A stretch of 64,000 nucleotides of DNA, taken from the NCBI RefSeq assembly GCF_030441895.1, contig NZ_JARJAS010000009.1; one strand, given 5' to 3'. Below are positions 42,457 through 51,051 of this stretch, in pieces. Numbering within the stretch: position 1 is the stretch's first letter; every line of letters starts with the position of its first letter. The notes beneath the pieces are model-generated. The model saw nothing but the letters and a program-made list of their open reading frames with translations, searched no databases and had not been told where the DNA came from. A program made the translations under genes and the position numbers. Origin of the DNA: Enterococcus_D entomosocium (GTDB taxonomy: Bacteria; Bacillota; Bacilli; Lactobacillales; Enterococcaceae).

Positions 42457-43497
42457 TCAACGCAAACTATACTTTGCTAAGGGAATTTGACGTGCTTCAC
42501 ACCACTCTTTGACAGCGCCAGAAAAAATCAGCTGAACCTTGGTGAGGTCTTTAGTGCTTGTCTGTCCTGCCATTGTGTAGAGCAGCTGCAGCTGTTCCTT
42601 CCATGATTGTAAGGTGGCGATGGTTTCTTCTTTGCCTTTTGACAAAAGCAGCACGAGGATCGTGGCGGATAGTCCTACGCTATCCGCACCAAGGCAAAGT
42701 GCTTTGAAGATATCGTAAGCATCCCGAACGCCGCCTGAAGCGATGCGGGTAAAGGGCTGTTGGATCTCATTTGCTTCCAGCAAGGAAATCACGGTGGATT
42801 GGCCGAAGGTATCAAGATACGCCAATTCACGTTTTTTTCGACGAGCATTTTCGATTTGCGTAAAACTTGTGCCGCCGCTACCAGCAACATCAATCGTTTG
42901 TACGCCGATCGCCAGTAACTGCTGGATCGTTTCACGGGACATCCCAAAGCCGACTTCTTTGATGACAACCGGAACGGCAACGGAAGCAATCGTTTTTTCC
43001 AATAAGGACAGCCATTGGCTAAATTGACGATCGCCTTCGGGCATCACTAATTCTTGTGGTGCATTAAGATGGATCTGCAAGGCGTCGGCGCCAAACAGTT
43101 CTACTGCCCGTTGTGCATTTTCAACGGGACTGCCCGCACCAATATTGGCTAATAAGAAGCCGTCAGGATTGGCTTTGCGGACGATGCGGAAAGAATCGGC
43201 GACACTTGGGTCTTTTAAGGCAGCCGAAACGGAGCCGGTTGCCATCATCAAATCACAGGCTTGCGCGATCTCTGCTAACTCTTGATTGATTTTTAAGGTT
43301 TTTTCACTGCCGCCTGTCATGGCATTGATGAAAAAAGGGCTGGAAAATGAGCGGTCAAAGACAGTCGTCGTAATTGCCACATCAGCCACGTCAATTTGCG
43401 GAAAGGACTGGTGGACCAAGCGAACTGCATCAAAATCGTTGCTGTGTTCTTTATGAAACGCTTTTGCTAAGGAAACATGTTCATCTTTTCGATTCAT
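42457..43497 (-). CDS. fni: Isopentenyl-diphosphate delta-isomerase, type 2
   Basis: 346 residues, FMN- and NADPH-dependent isomerase that interconverts IPP and DMAPP, the last step of the operon's pathway. N-terminus M-N-R-K-D-E-H is diagnostic (R-K-x-E-H motif); V-I-K-E-V-G-F-G-M near residue 180 and the FMN-phosphate motif S-G-G-V-R near 260 follow. ATG at 43497 with GGGAGGA; it overlaps the mvaK2 stop (ATGA), so translation is coupled. Confidence 0.96.
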   Translation of the reverse strand: MNRKDEHVSLAKAFHKEHSNDFDAVRLVHQSFPQIDVADVAITTTVFDRSFSSPFFINAMTGGSEKTLKINQELAEIAQACDLMMATGSVSAALKDPSVADSFRIVRKANPDGFLLANIGAGSPVENAQRAVELFGADALQIHLNAPQELVMPEGDRQFSQWLSLLEKTIASVAVPVVIKEVGFGMSRETIQQLLAIGVQTIDVAGSGGTSFTQIENARRKKRELAYLDTFGQSTVISLLEANEIQQPFTRIASGGVRDAYDIFKALCLGADSVGLSATILVLLLSKGKEETIATLQSWKEQLQLLYTMAGQTSTKDLTKVQLIFSGAVKEWCEARQIPLAKYSLR

Positions 43498-44576
43498 GAT
43501 AGGTCCTCCCGGTAATGGTAAACATGCAGCGGCAATGGGGTGATCTCGGCTTTTTCCCACGCACTCATCAATGGTAAAATACCGGTTTTCTGGTCAACGA
43601 TCACGATGCCGCAATCGCCACCGCCGGCACCAGAAGATTTGGCTGCGCCACAATAATTTTCTGCTAGATCACAAAGCTTTTTAAGTGCGGGGGTTTCAAT
43701 CGGTACACCAGTTAGTGCAGACAACTCTCGCAGGAGCTTTCGATTTTCCGTGATCATTTTTTTGATCGTGCGACTGTCTTCATTTAAGAAGCCGTCGATC
43801 AATCGATTGACGCAGTCTTTGCTGGCTGCTAAAAAGGCGGCATAGGCGTTTTCTTTTTCTTCTTTGGATTGATAGACTTGATCCACTAAATCAGAAGTAG
43901 AGGCAGGAGAGCCTGTCCAACCAATCAATAGTCGAAGAGATTTCGGAACCGTCAAGGGACGGATCGATAATCCTGGCCAATCGAAAGCAATCAATTCTGT
44001 TAAGGTATGGTCCTTTTGTTTGGCTAAGACCCAGTCGTGATCGAAGGTTGAAAAAGCGATCCAGCCGCCATAACAAGAGGCCGCAATATCACCGCACGAC
44101 CCATTGCCTTGAACAGCGAGATGGGCAAGAGCCGCAATTTTGAATTGGGTCAACCGATCCATTTCCATTTGATAGTACAGATTCAATGCTTTGACCGTGG
44201 CAACAGTCACGGCACCGCTGGAACCGAGGCCATATTTGCGACCATTCGAGTTATCCAGTTCACTGGTCACTTTTAAATCGTAAAAGGAAAGGGGGATGCC
44301 TTTTTCTTGGGCATATTTTTCCGTCAGACGAATGGCTGCCAAAATATAGTGGAAAGGATTATCCCGATGGTCTAAGACTAATTCGCCTTTGCGACGCGTC
44401 CAGCGAATCGGCAGGTCGCTGTATTGGGCAGACTGGATGCTGCCGTTTTTACGGGCCTCTTCCACATTGACTGTAATAAATTGGTCAACGGCAACGATGA
44501 TTGCAGGATGACCAGGTTCGACAACGGCGTATTCACCAGCAATAAATAGTTTTCCGGGAACGGATAGTTCAATCAT
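43494..44576 (-). CDS. mvaK2: Phosphomevalonate kinase
   Basis: 360 residues, GHMP kinase. It phosphorylates mevalonate 5-phosphate. Visible GHMP motifs: P-G-K-L-F-I-A-G-E-Y near the start, the ATP loop G-L-G-S-S-G-A-V near residue 117 and S-G-A-G-G-G-D-C-G near 305. Member of the compact minus-strand mevalonate operon, third in order after mvk and mvaD. Confidence 0.96.
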   Translation of the reverse strand: MIELSVPGKLFIAGEYAVVEPGHPAIIVAVDQFITVNVEEARKNGSIQSAQYSDLPIRWTRRKGELVLDHRDNPFHYILAAIRLTEKYAQEKGIPLSFYDLKVTSELDNSNGRKYGLGSSGAVTVATVKALNLYYQMEMDRLTQFKIAALAHLAVQGNGSCGDIAASCYGGWIAFSTFDHDWVLAKQKDHTLTELIAFDWPGLSIRPLTVPKSLRLLIGWTGSPASTSDLVDQVYQSKEEKENAYAAFLAASKDCVNRLIDGFLNEDSRTIKKMITENRKLLRELSALTGVPIETPALKKLCDLAENYCGAAKSSGAGGGDCGIVIVDQKTGILPLMSAWEKAEITPLPLHVYHYREDLS

Positions 44577-44612
44577 TTCGACACTCCTAATCGATGGCTT
44601 CTTAATGGCTTC

Positions 44613-45611
44613 TTAGTTGATGGCAGAAGATTCTTCCACCGGTAAAAAGGCTAATCCTTTGCCCGCGTGAGCAGTTACTAATTGTTCTGAGGCAAAGTGA
44701 GCACTTAATTCACGTAAAATCTTTTGTTCTTCTTGTTTTTGGCATAAAACTTTGACATTGGGACCAGCATCCATCGTGAAATAGCAAGCCAATCCTTTTT
44801 TTCGCAGCATTCGGACACATTCCATAGCTCGTAAAGATTCAGAAGACCAATAAGTAAAAGGTGGTTCGGCGGCTAAGGTCGTTCCATGCATTTTCAAGGC
44901 GTTGGCCTCGGTCGTTTCCCCTAAAGCAGTAAAGTCTTTTTCGGCAATCGCTTGTTTCATTTTCACGAGATCGGTGGCAGTGGCAGAAAGCCAGCCTGGA
45001 TAAAAGCTCGAGGTTTCAACGGTTCGGCGCATCCCCTCACGACTGGAGACTTCTTTGGCTTGTGCGTTGATCAAAATAAAGATCATACTCAATTCTTCTT
45101 CCCAGCCATTCGACGGCACTTGCGTGGCAAAAGAAGTCTCATCGGTGCCTTGATGCCATTCAGCAAAGCCGCCGTAGATACTCCGACACGCCGAACCAGA
45201 ACCGCGACGGGCCAAACGGGATAACTCTTGCTCCGACAAGTTTAAGTCCAGTGCTTCACTACAGGCACCCGCCAAGGCCGCTAATCCGCTGGCAGAAGAG
45301 GCAAGTCCAGCAGCGGTTGGGACGAAGTTTTGACTTTCCACCGTGGCATACCACGGGCAGTCCGCTTTTTTTCGTACCAGATCCAAAAAGTCCGCAACTT
45401 TTTTTGTGGCAGCGTCTGTTTGCACCACACCATCCAGCGTAAAGCAATCCTTTGGAAAATCAGGTGAAAAAGCCACCGTTGTTTCTGTGTAAAAAGCATC
45501 GAGGGTCAGGGACAAACTATTGTTCATCGGTAAAATGAAAGTTTCATCTTGTTTTCCCCAATACTTGATCAATGCGATATTCGTGTAGGCGCGAGCCTTT
45601 CCCTTATACAT
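44613..45611 (-). CDS. mvaD: Diphosphomevalonate decarboxylase
   Basis: 332 residues, GHMP superfamily. It converts diphosphomevalonate to isopentenyl diphosphate. N-terminus A-R-A-Y-T-N-I-A-L-I-K-Y-W-G-K is diagnostic; A-S-S-A-S-G-L near residue 110 is the phosphate loop; G-S-G-S-A-C-R-S follows. Two Met codons compete; ATG 45611 is better spaced from AGGAG than ATG 45617. It overlaps the end of mvk by 8 bases. Confidence 0.95.
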   Translation of the reverse strand: MYKGKARAYTNIALIKYWGKQDETFILPMNNSLSLTLDAFYTETTVAFSPDFPKDCFTLDGVVQTDAATKKVADFLDLVRKKADCPWYATVESQNFVPTAAGLASSASGLAALAGACSEALDLNLSEQELSRLARRGSGSACRSIYGGFAEWHQGTDETSFATQVPSNGWEEELSMIFILINAQAKEVSSREGMRRTVETSSFYPGWLSATATDLVKMKQAIAEKDFTALGETTEANALKMHGTTLAAEPPFTYWSSESLRAMECVRMLRKKGLACYFTMDAGPNVKVLCQKQEEQKILRELSAHFASEQLVTAHAGKGLAFLPVEESSAIN

Positions 45612-46536
45612 GTTCATAAACTCCTAATCCTTGTATCCATGCCGCACGAGCGCCATCGGACAATAAAATACGGCTGATATTCTCAGCCTGTTCCTTCGTT
45701 TTGGTTAGTGCGATCATACAGCCGCCCCGGCCCCCGCCGGTCAGCTTTGCCCCGTAAGCACCGTGTGCCAACGCTAAGGAAACCAACTGATCCAGTTGCT
45801 GATTGCTGACCCCTAGCTGCTGCAGTGCCTGATGGGCGTTGTTCATGCTTTCACCTAATACTTCTAATTGATTGGCTATGATGGCCTCTTTAGCTTTTTT
45901 GGTTTCGATCCCTAAACGCTGGATTGCTTGACTAGCCAGCTGCTTGCTGGTTTCAAAAAGATGGGCGACACTTTTGACTGCTTCTCTCGTTTGCCCTTTG
46001 ATTCCAGTATCAGCGACGAGCAAATAACCGTCGATCGTGAGGGGAAACGAAGTGATGGGATGCCCTTTGATAAAGTAAATGGCATCTGTCCCACTGGCTG
46101 CCGCAGCATCGATCCCGCTAGGATTGCCATGAGCGATTTTTTCAGAAAAGTTGACATAGGTCATCAATTCTTCTTTTGTAAAGTCTTTTTTGATCCAATC
46201 AAAAAAAGCGCGAGTCAGTGCAACAGCGACCGCCGCGCTAGAACCCATTCCCCGTTCAGAAGGGATAGTGCTGACGATGGAGGTTGCAAAAGGACCCGTG
46301 TGGAAGTCTTGTTGCAGACGATGCAGCAAGTCTTTGACATTTTTTAAGTGGCTGGGGACTTCTTCAAGCAGACCGTGATAGTAACTTGAAATCAAGGTGT
46401 TTGTTGCATTTGCTGTAATCTCGACTTGTACTTTTGCTCCCGCAAAAGGGAAAGCAATTGCTGGTTCACCGTAAACAACTGAATGTTCACCCATTAAGAT
46501 GATTTTTCCTGTAGCTATGCCAGTACCAATTGACAT
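45604..46536 (-). CDS. mvk: Mevalonate kinase
   Basis: 310 residues, GHMP kinase, first step after HMG-CoA reductase in this pathway. Motifs: G-K-I-I-L-M-G-E-H-S-V-V-Y near residue 11, G-M-G-S-S-A-A near 100, and T-G-G-G-R-G-G near 275. ATG 46536 with GAGGA at the right distance; longer readings lack a site. Heads the operon, with a promoter at 46597-46625. HMG-CoA synthase and reductase are not in the window. Confidence 0.95.
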   Translation of the reverse strand: MSIGTGIATGKIILMGEHSVVYGEPAIAFPFAGAKVQVEITANATNTLISSYYHGLLEEVPSHLKNVKDLLHRLQQDFHTGPFATSIVSTIPSERGMGSSAAVAVALTRAFFDWIKKDFTKEELMTYVNFSEKIAHGNPSGIDAAAASGTDAIYFIKGHPITSFPLTIDGYLLVADTGIKGQTREAVKSVAHLFETSKQLASQAIQRLGIETKKAKEAIIANQLEVLGESMNNAHQALQQLGVSNQQLDQLVSLALAHGAYGAKLTGGGRGGCMIALTKTKEQAENISRILLSDGARAAWIQGLGVYEHV

Positions 46537-46596
46537 TATTTTCCTCATTTCTCTAGGGAGCTTACCCCACATGATTCATTTATCGTTTGTCAGTCA

Positions 46597-46625
46597 ATTG
46601 TAACTATCTCCTGACAAAAACACAA
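46597..46625 (-). promoter_or_regulatory. Promoter of the mevalonate operon
   Basis: Read on the minus strand: TTGTGT, 17-base spacer, TACAAT, with the -10 about 60 bases before the mvk start. Confidence 0.65.
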
Positions 46626-46760
46626 TTTAATTAAAGATCCTTTCCTATTTTACTAGAAGAAGGCTCTTTCGTTAAGCATTCCGTATGAGATTTCAAAAAA
46701 AAGCAAAAATCTTTAAACTTTTATTGAAAAAATTCTTGATCTGTGCTTCAAAAGTTTCAG

Positions 46761-46790
46761 TTGACGGCACAAGATATAGTGTTGTATAGT
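46761..46790 (+). promoter_or_regulatory. Promoter of the deoxynucleoside kinase gene
   Basis: TTGACG (46761-46766), 18-base spacer, TATAGT (46785-46790). The space between the two divergent genes (46537-46847) holds only these two promoters. Confidence 0.65.
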
Positions 46791-46847
46791 TGATATCGCA
46801 AATGCAACATACAATATTTAGTGATGAGTGAGTTGGGGGATATGAGC

Positions 46848-47486
46848 GTGATCGTATTAGCAGGAACGATTGGTGCCGGTAAATCAAGTTTGACCGCATT
46901 GATCGCCAATCATTTTGGCAGTCAAGCCTTTTATGAATCGATCGATGACAATGAAGTGTTACCATTATTTTATGCAGATCCAAATAAATATGCGTTTTTA
47001 CTGCAAATCTATTTCTTAAATAAACGATTTGAAAGTATCAAGCAAGCCATGAAAGACGACAATAACGTCCTGGACCGTTCCATTTATGAGGATTCACTGT
47101 TGTTCCATTTAAATGCGGACCTTGGGCGAGCGACCGATACCGAGGTCAAAGTCTATGATGAATTGTTAGCCAATATGTTAGAAGAGCTGCCGTATGCAGC
47201 CCACAAAAAGCATCCAGATCTTTTGGTGCATATTCGCGTTTCTTTTGAAACGATGCTCGAGCGTATTGAAAAACGTGGGCGGGAATATGAGCAGTTGACC
47301 TTTGATCCTTCGTTATACGACTATTACAAAGAGTTGAACAAACGCTACGATCAATGGTACGAAGAGTACAATGAGAGTCCAAAGATCCAGATCGATGGCG
47401 ATCAATTCAATTTTGTCGAAGACCCGCAAGCGGCACAGGCCGTTTTAACGATGGTGGAAGAGGCCTTGAAAGACGCCCGTAAATAA
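46848..47486 (+). CDS. Deoxynucleoside kinase (dAdo/dGuo kinase type)
   Basis: 212 residues. P-loop G-T-I-G-A-G-K-S-S at residues 6-14, the E-S-I-D-D-N-E-V-L stretch near 32, D-R-S-I-Y-E-D near 80 and K-R-G-R-E-Y-E-Q near 140 (lid) identify the family. It phosphorylates deoxynucleosides for salvage. The GTG at 46848 gives the family N-terminus V-L-A-G and is 8 bases from GGGGGA; ATG 46842 is only 2 bases from the site and is the alternative, adding two residues. Followed by a strong terminator. Confidence 0.9.
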   Translation: MIVLAGTIGAGKSSLTALIANHFGSQAFYESIDDNEVLPLFYADPNKYAFLLQIYFLNKRFESIKQAMKDDNNVLDRSIYEDSLLFHLNADLGRATDTEVKVYDELLANMLEELPYAAHKKHPDLLVHIRVSFETMLERIEKRGREYEQLTFDPSLYDYYKELNKRYDQWYEEYNESPKIQIDGDQFNFVEDPQAAQAVLTMVEEALKDARK

Positions 47487-47498
47487 GTAATAGCTGAT

Positions 47499-47538
47499 AC
47501 AGCCAGGAAAGTCCTTTGATTGGGCTTCTGGCTGTTTT
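47499..47538 (+). terminator. Intrinsic terminator
   Basis: Stem ACAGCCAG / CTGGCTGT (47499-47506 with 47528-47535) extended by inner pairing (GAAGTCC with GGGCTTC-like) and a T-rich tail. Confidence 0.88.
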
Positions 47539-47576
47539 CTTTTATAATAGAAGAAAGCAAGAGTGGAGGATGGATT

Positions 47577-48482
47577 GTGGAAAACAAACATGTCTTTTAT
47601 GACGGAAACTATGAATGGATTCAAGTCGACCAACAAGACGCAAAAAGCGTGATGGCACTGCAAAAACAATATCATTTGTCTGACGAGATGCTTACGTACT
47701 CTTTAGATAAAAACGAACGCGCGCGGGTCGAATATGATGCCGAAGAGGAAGCATTGCTGCTGGTTTTCAATGTACCTCAGCAAGAAAAGCGTGAAAATCA
47801 TTTTGAGACCAGCCCGATGACGTTTATTTTAAAAAGGAAGCAACTCTTTACTTTTGCATCCCACAATACCCGTTATGTGATTCCAATGATGGAGCGCTTG
47901 ATCCTGCAAAACCCGCTGCAAACGCCCATTCATTTTTTGTTTCAAAGCTTGTTCTTGATTTCTGGCACGTTTTTTCCGTTAGTCGAAGAAGTCAATAGTG
48001 AGCGGATTCGCTTGAATCAGCGACTACGGGAAAAAACAACCAATAAAAACTTACTGCAAATGTCTGATTTGGAAGTTGGACTGGTTTTTTTAGTGTCTGC
48101 CACGAAACAAAATGCGGTCCTCTTGGAGCAAATCAAAGCATTATCCATTTATCGTTTGATGGATGATGATGAGCGGGAACAACTGGATGATGCCTTGATC
48201 GAAGCCAAACAGGCAGTGGAAATGACCCAACTGGCATTCCAAATTTTGGAACAATTGTCTGGTACCTACAATAATCTATTAAACAATAACTTGAATGATA
48301 CCATGAAGTTTTTGACCGTTTGGTCCCTCTTATTGACTGTGCCTTCCATCGTCACCAGTTTCTTTGGCATGAATGTTCCGCTGCCTTTTACCAATAGTAT
48401 TTTCGGTTGGGGTATTGCCTTGTTGATCAGTTTAGTGTTATCCGTCTGGATGTTGATTGCTTTATGGCGCAGAATTCGTTAG
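47577..48482 (+). CDS. CorA family divalent cation transporter
   Basis: 301 residues. Long N-terminal cytoplasmic domain, then two C-terminal membrane helices with the G-M-N selectivity motif between them (F-F-G-M-N-V-P near residue 264). It forms a pentameric Mg/Co channel by family knowledge. GTG start at 47577 with GGAGG at 7 bases; TATAAT at 47543-47548 is its likely -10. The last 4 bases overlap the convergent pentapeptide gene. Confidence 0.92.
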   Translation: MENKHVFYDGNYEWIQVDQQDAKSVMALQKQYHLSDEMLTYSLDKNERARVEYDAEEEALLLVFNVPQQEKRENHFETSPMTFILKRKQLFTFASHNTRYVIPMMERLILQNPLQTPIHFLFQSLFLISGTFFPLVEEVNSERIRLNQRLREKTTNKNLLQMSDLEVGLVFLVSATKQNAVLLEQIKALSIYRLMDDDEREQLDDALIEAKQAVEMTQLAFQILEQLSGTYNNLLNNNLNDTMKFLTVWSLLLTVPSIVTSFFGMNVPLPFTNSIFGWGIALLISLVLSVWMLIALWRRIR

Positions 48483-49117
48483 TCGATCACCAAACCTAGA
48501 CCGGCGGCGATGACCAAGGCTTGTTCTTGATCGACTGTTAGTCCTCGCAAGTGTTCAAAGGACAACGCGATCTTTTGAAATTGATTGGTCCGAAAATCTA
48601 AAGTTGCTAATTTTGTGTGAAACCAGTTGCTATTGTTCAACTGGTTTTCTTGTAGCGTCAAGTGTTTCCAATCCATCTCATAAAACTCACTGTCGTTTAG
48701 TTGGCACTGACGAAACAGCATCGTCCGTAAATTGGTATTGCTAAAAGAAGCAAAGTTTGCCACGCAATCTTCAAAGGTACAGTCACGGAAATAGCTTTCC
48801 GCAAAATTCGTACCAGTCAATTTACACTGTTTAAAGTGAACGCGATGAAAGCTGGCACCAAAACATTCCAGATTAGAAAAATCGCAGTTCTCAAAGAGGA
48901 CATTTTGACATTCCCATTGAATCAAGCGTGTTTTTTGCATCGTCACTTTCTTGAAATGACATTGCTTCAAGATAAGGTTTTTGCAAGTATCATAGCTATA
49001 ATCACCGCCTTCGAACACCCCCCCTTCGAAAAGCAGTTCTTCTTCTAAATAAAAATCCTGTGGCTCTAATGCCGACAATAAGGGCGGTAGTGGCAATACG
49101 ATTTTTTTCTTCATCAA
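48479..49117 (-). CDS. Pentapeptide-repeat protein, EfsQnr-like
   Basis: 212 residues of pentapeptide repeats forming a right-handed beta-helix, for example F-E-N-C-D-F-S-N-L, L-T-G-T-N-F-A-E-S-Y and F-R-D-C-T-F-E-D-C. The length and the end A-L-G/A-G-L-G-L-V-I-D resemble the chromosomal EfsQnr of E. faecalis (211 residues), which protects DNA gyrase from fluoroquinolones when overproduced; comparison from memory. No transposon or integron surrounds it, so it looks intrinsic. Convergent with corA, overlapping by 4 bases. Start may be either of two adjacent ATG codons; the ribosome site is weak (AGGATGG). Confidence 0.85.
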   Translation of the reverse strand: MMKKKIVLPLPPLLSALEPQDFYLEEELLFEGGVFEGGDYSYDTCKNLILKQCHFKKVTMQKTRLIQWECQNVLFENCDFSNLECFGASFHRVHFKQCKLTGTNFAESYFRDCTFEDCVANFASFSNTNLRTMLFRQCQLNDSEFYEMDWKHLTLQENQLNNSNWFHTKLATLDFRTNQFQKIALSFEHLRGLTVDQEQALVIAAGLGLVID

Positions 49118-49446
49118 GATCCCATCCTGTATGTTTTTCTCTCAGTATAACACGGCGAATCGATGCCGCGATAGTTACGAAAAAGCGGTGGGGCATTGTG
49201 AAATTTATTCAATCGGTTTGCAGAATGCTTTTATAACAAGGAAAACCTTTGATTTTGAATACATATTTTTTCACAATCTTTTTACTTGCAAGACGAAAAT
49301 AATTTTGATATAGAAACTTAACCCGCTGAAAGTGACGTATATCAACGGAAAACTGTCACAAATTTTTAAAATCGCGAAAAAGTTGATAGTTTTTAAATTC
49401 ACAAGCGAGCTATAATGACAATGTAAACAAAAGGAGGAAATTTTCC
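49118..49446. promoter_or_regulatory. Divergent control region between pentapeptide gene and nox
   Basis: Holds TATAAT at 49411-49416 ahead of nox and several TTGTGAA/TTCACAA half-sites (49196-49212, 49270-49277, 49397-49404). The half-sites resemble Rex operators, known to control nox-type genes by NADH level, but no complete 18-bp site is present. Confidence 0.45.
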
Positions 49447-50781
49447 ATGACAAAAACAGTTATTATCGGTGCAAACCACGCGGGGATTGCTGCTGCCAAT
49501 ACACTATTAGATAACTACAAAGACCAAGAGGTCGTAATGATCGACCGTAATACAAACTTAAGCTACCTAGGTTGTGGGACTGCTTTATGGGTTGGACGTC
49601 AAATCGATTCATACGAAGGCTTGTTCTATACAAAACGTGAAGATTTTGAAGCAAAAGGTGCAAAAATTCATATGGAAACAGTGGTTGACCATATCGATTT
49701 TGAGAAAAAAGAAGTGCACGCTGTAACCAATGACGGTGAAACGATCGTTGAATCTTATGATAAAGTTGTCATCGCAACTGGTTCTGTGCCAATTTCACCA
49801 AAAGTACCTGGACGTGATTTGAAAAACATCCATTTCTTGAAAAAATTCCAAGATGGACAAACGGTTGATAAAGAGTTAGCCTCAGAAGACGTGAAAAACG
49901 TTGCCGTTATCGGTGCTGGTTACATCGGTGTTGAAATTGCTGAAGCAGCAAAACGCCGTGGCAAAAATGTGTTGCTTTTTGATGCAGCGACACGGGCATT
50001 GCCAAACTACTACGACAAATGGTTCACAGAAGATATGGACAAAAACTTAGCTGACAATGGTATTGAATTGCATTTCGGTGAATTAGCACGTGAATACAAA
50101 GGAACAGAGAAAGTAGAAGCAGTTGTAACAGACAACGGCGAATACCCAGTTGATCTAGTGATCAACGCGATCGGTTTCTTACCAAACAACGAGTTAGGCA
50201 AAGATCATTTGGAATTGTTTGCTAACGGCGCGTACTTAGTGGACCGCCATCAACGGACAAGCGATGCAGATGTTTACGCAGTCGGTGACTGTGCAACGGT
50301 GTACTCAAATGCTTTGCAACAAACAACGTATATCGCATTAGCAACGAATGCCGTACGTTCAGGGATCGTCGCTGCCCATAATATCGGCGGAACGTCTCTA
50401 GAATCAACAGGTGTTCAAGGATCAAACGGGATTTCGATCTTCGGCTACAACATGGTTTCAACTGGCTTGTCAGTCGAAGCTGCCGAACGTAATGGCATGA
50501 AAGTGAAATACTCTGATTACGAAGATACCCAAAAACCAGGCTTCATGAAAGAAAATGCGACGGTTAAGATCCGCATCGTCTATGAAGAAGAAACACGCCG
50601 CATCGTTGGTGCACAAATGGCATCACGTACATCTGAAATCGCAATGGGCATCCACATGTTCTCACTAGCGATCGAAGAAGGCGTAACGATCGACAAGATG
50701 AAGCTATTAGATATCTTCTTCTTGCCTCACTTCAATCAACCATACAACTACATCACGATGGCTGCGTTGAAAGCAGAATAA
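49447..50781 (+). CDS. nox: NADH oxidase, water-forming
   Basis: 444 residues, FAD-dependent. It reduces O2 to water with NADH. N-terminal FAD motif G-A-N-H-A-G-I-A-A near residue 8; the redox-active cysteine is Cys43 in Y-L-G-C-G-T; the NADH motif G-A-G-Y-I-G-V-E-I-A is near 157; the second FAD site T-S-D-A-D-V-Y-A-V-G-D-C is near 271. AGGAGG precedes the ATG. Strong codon bias compared with neighbours suggests high expression. Confidence 0.96.
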   Translation: MTKTVIIGANHAGIAAANTLLDNYKDQEVVMIDRNTNLSYLGCGTALWVGRQIDSYEGLFYTKREDFEAKGAKIHMETVVDHIDFEKKEVHAVTNDGETIVESYDKVVIATGSVPISPKVPGRDLKNIHFLKKFQDGQTVDKELASEDVKNVAVIGAGYIGVEIAEAAKRRGKNVLLFDAATRALPNYYDKWFTEDMDKNLADNGIELHFGELAREYKGTEKVEAVVTDNGEYPVDLVINAIGFLPNNELGKDHLELFANGAYLVDRHQRTSDADVYAVGDCATVYSNALQQTTYIALATNAVRSGIVAAHNIGGTSLESTGVQGSNGISIFGYNMVSTGLSVEAAERNGMKVKYSDYEDTQKPGFMKENATVKIRIVYEEETRRIVGAQMASRTSEIAMGIHMFSLAIEEGVTIDKMKLLDIFFLPHFNQPYNYITMAALKAE

Positions 50782-50790
50782 GAAACACGA

Positions 50791-50820
50791 AAGTCGGAGC
50801 GTATGCTCCGGCTTTTTTTT
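50791..50820 (+). terminator. Intrinsic terminator after nox
   Basis: AAGTCGGAGC-GTAT-GCTCCGGCTT with eight T; one G-U pair. Confidence 0.93.
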
Positions 50821-50839
50821 GAAACAATCATGAAAACTG

Positions 50840-50868
50840 TTGACAATAAGAGGAAAAAGCAGTATACT
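50840..50868 (+). promoter_or_regulatory. Sigma-A promoter of infC-rpmI-rplT
   Basis: TTGACA (50840-50845), 17-base spacer, TATACT (50863-50868): consensus-like and strong. Confidence 0.88.
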
Positions 50869-50875
50869 ATAAAAG

Positions 50876-51000
50876 TTGAGAAATAAAAGCAGAAGCACCC
50901 GCTTCTCGCCTGAGTGAAGATATCGCTGGGCAGAATAGGATTCCTACCATTTATTTGTGTGGAGTACGTGCGGGTTCGTGAAGAACTCGTTTTTTTATTG
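50876..51000 (+). promoter_or_regulatory. L20-type ribosomal protein leader with attenuator
   Basis: The leader of about 180 bases contains CACCCGC (50897-50903) that can pair with GTGCGGG (50967-50973), or, alternatively, CGGGTTC pairs with GAACTCG ahead of seven T, forming a terminator near 50970-50998. Mutually exclusive terminator and antiterminator, with L20 binding, is the known control of infC-rpmI-rplT in Firmicutes. The class assignment rests on position and these motifs. Confidence 0.75.
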
Positions 51001-51051
51001 TCTGATTTCGAATCGACAAGCTTTTCTTTCTCTCAAAAAACTCGGAGGTGA

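Noticed and set aside
45251..45499. Several short frames inside mvaD
   Set aside because: Overlap a clear mevalonate pathway gene; no independent signals.
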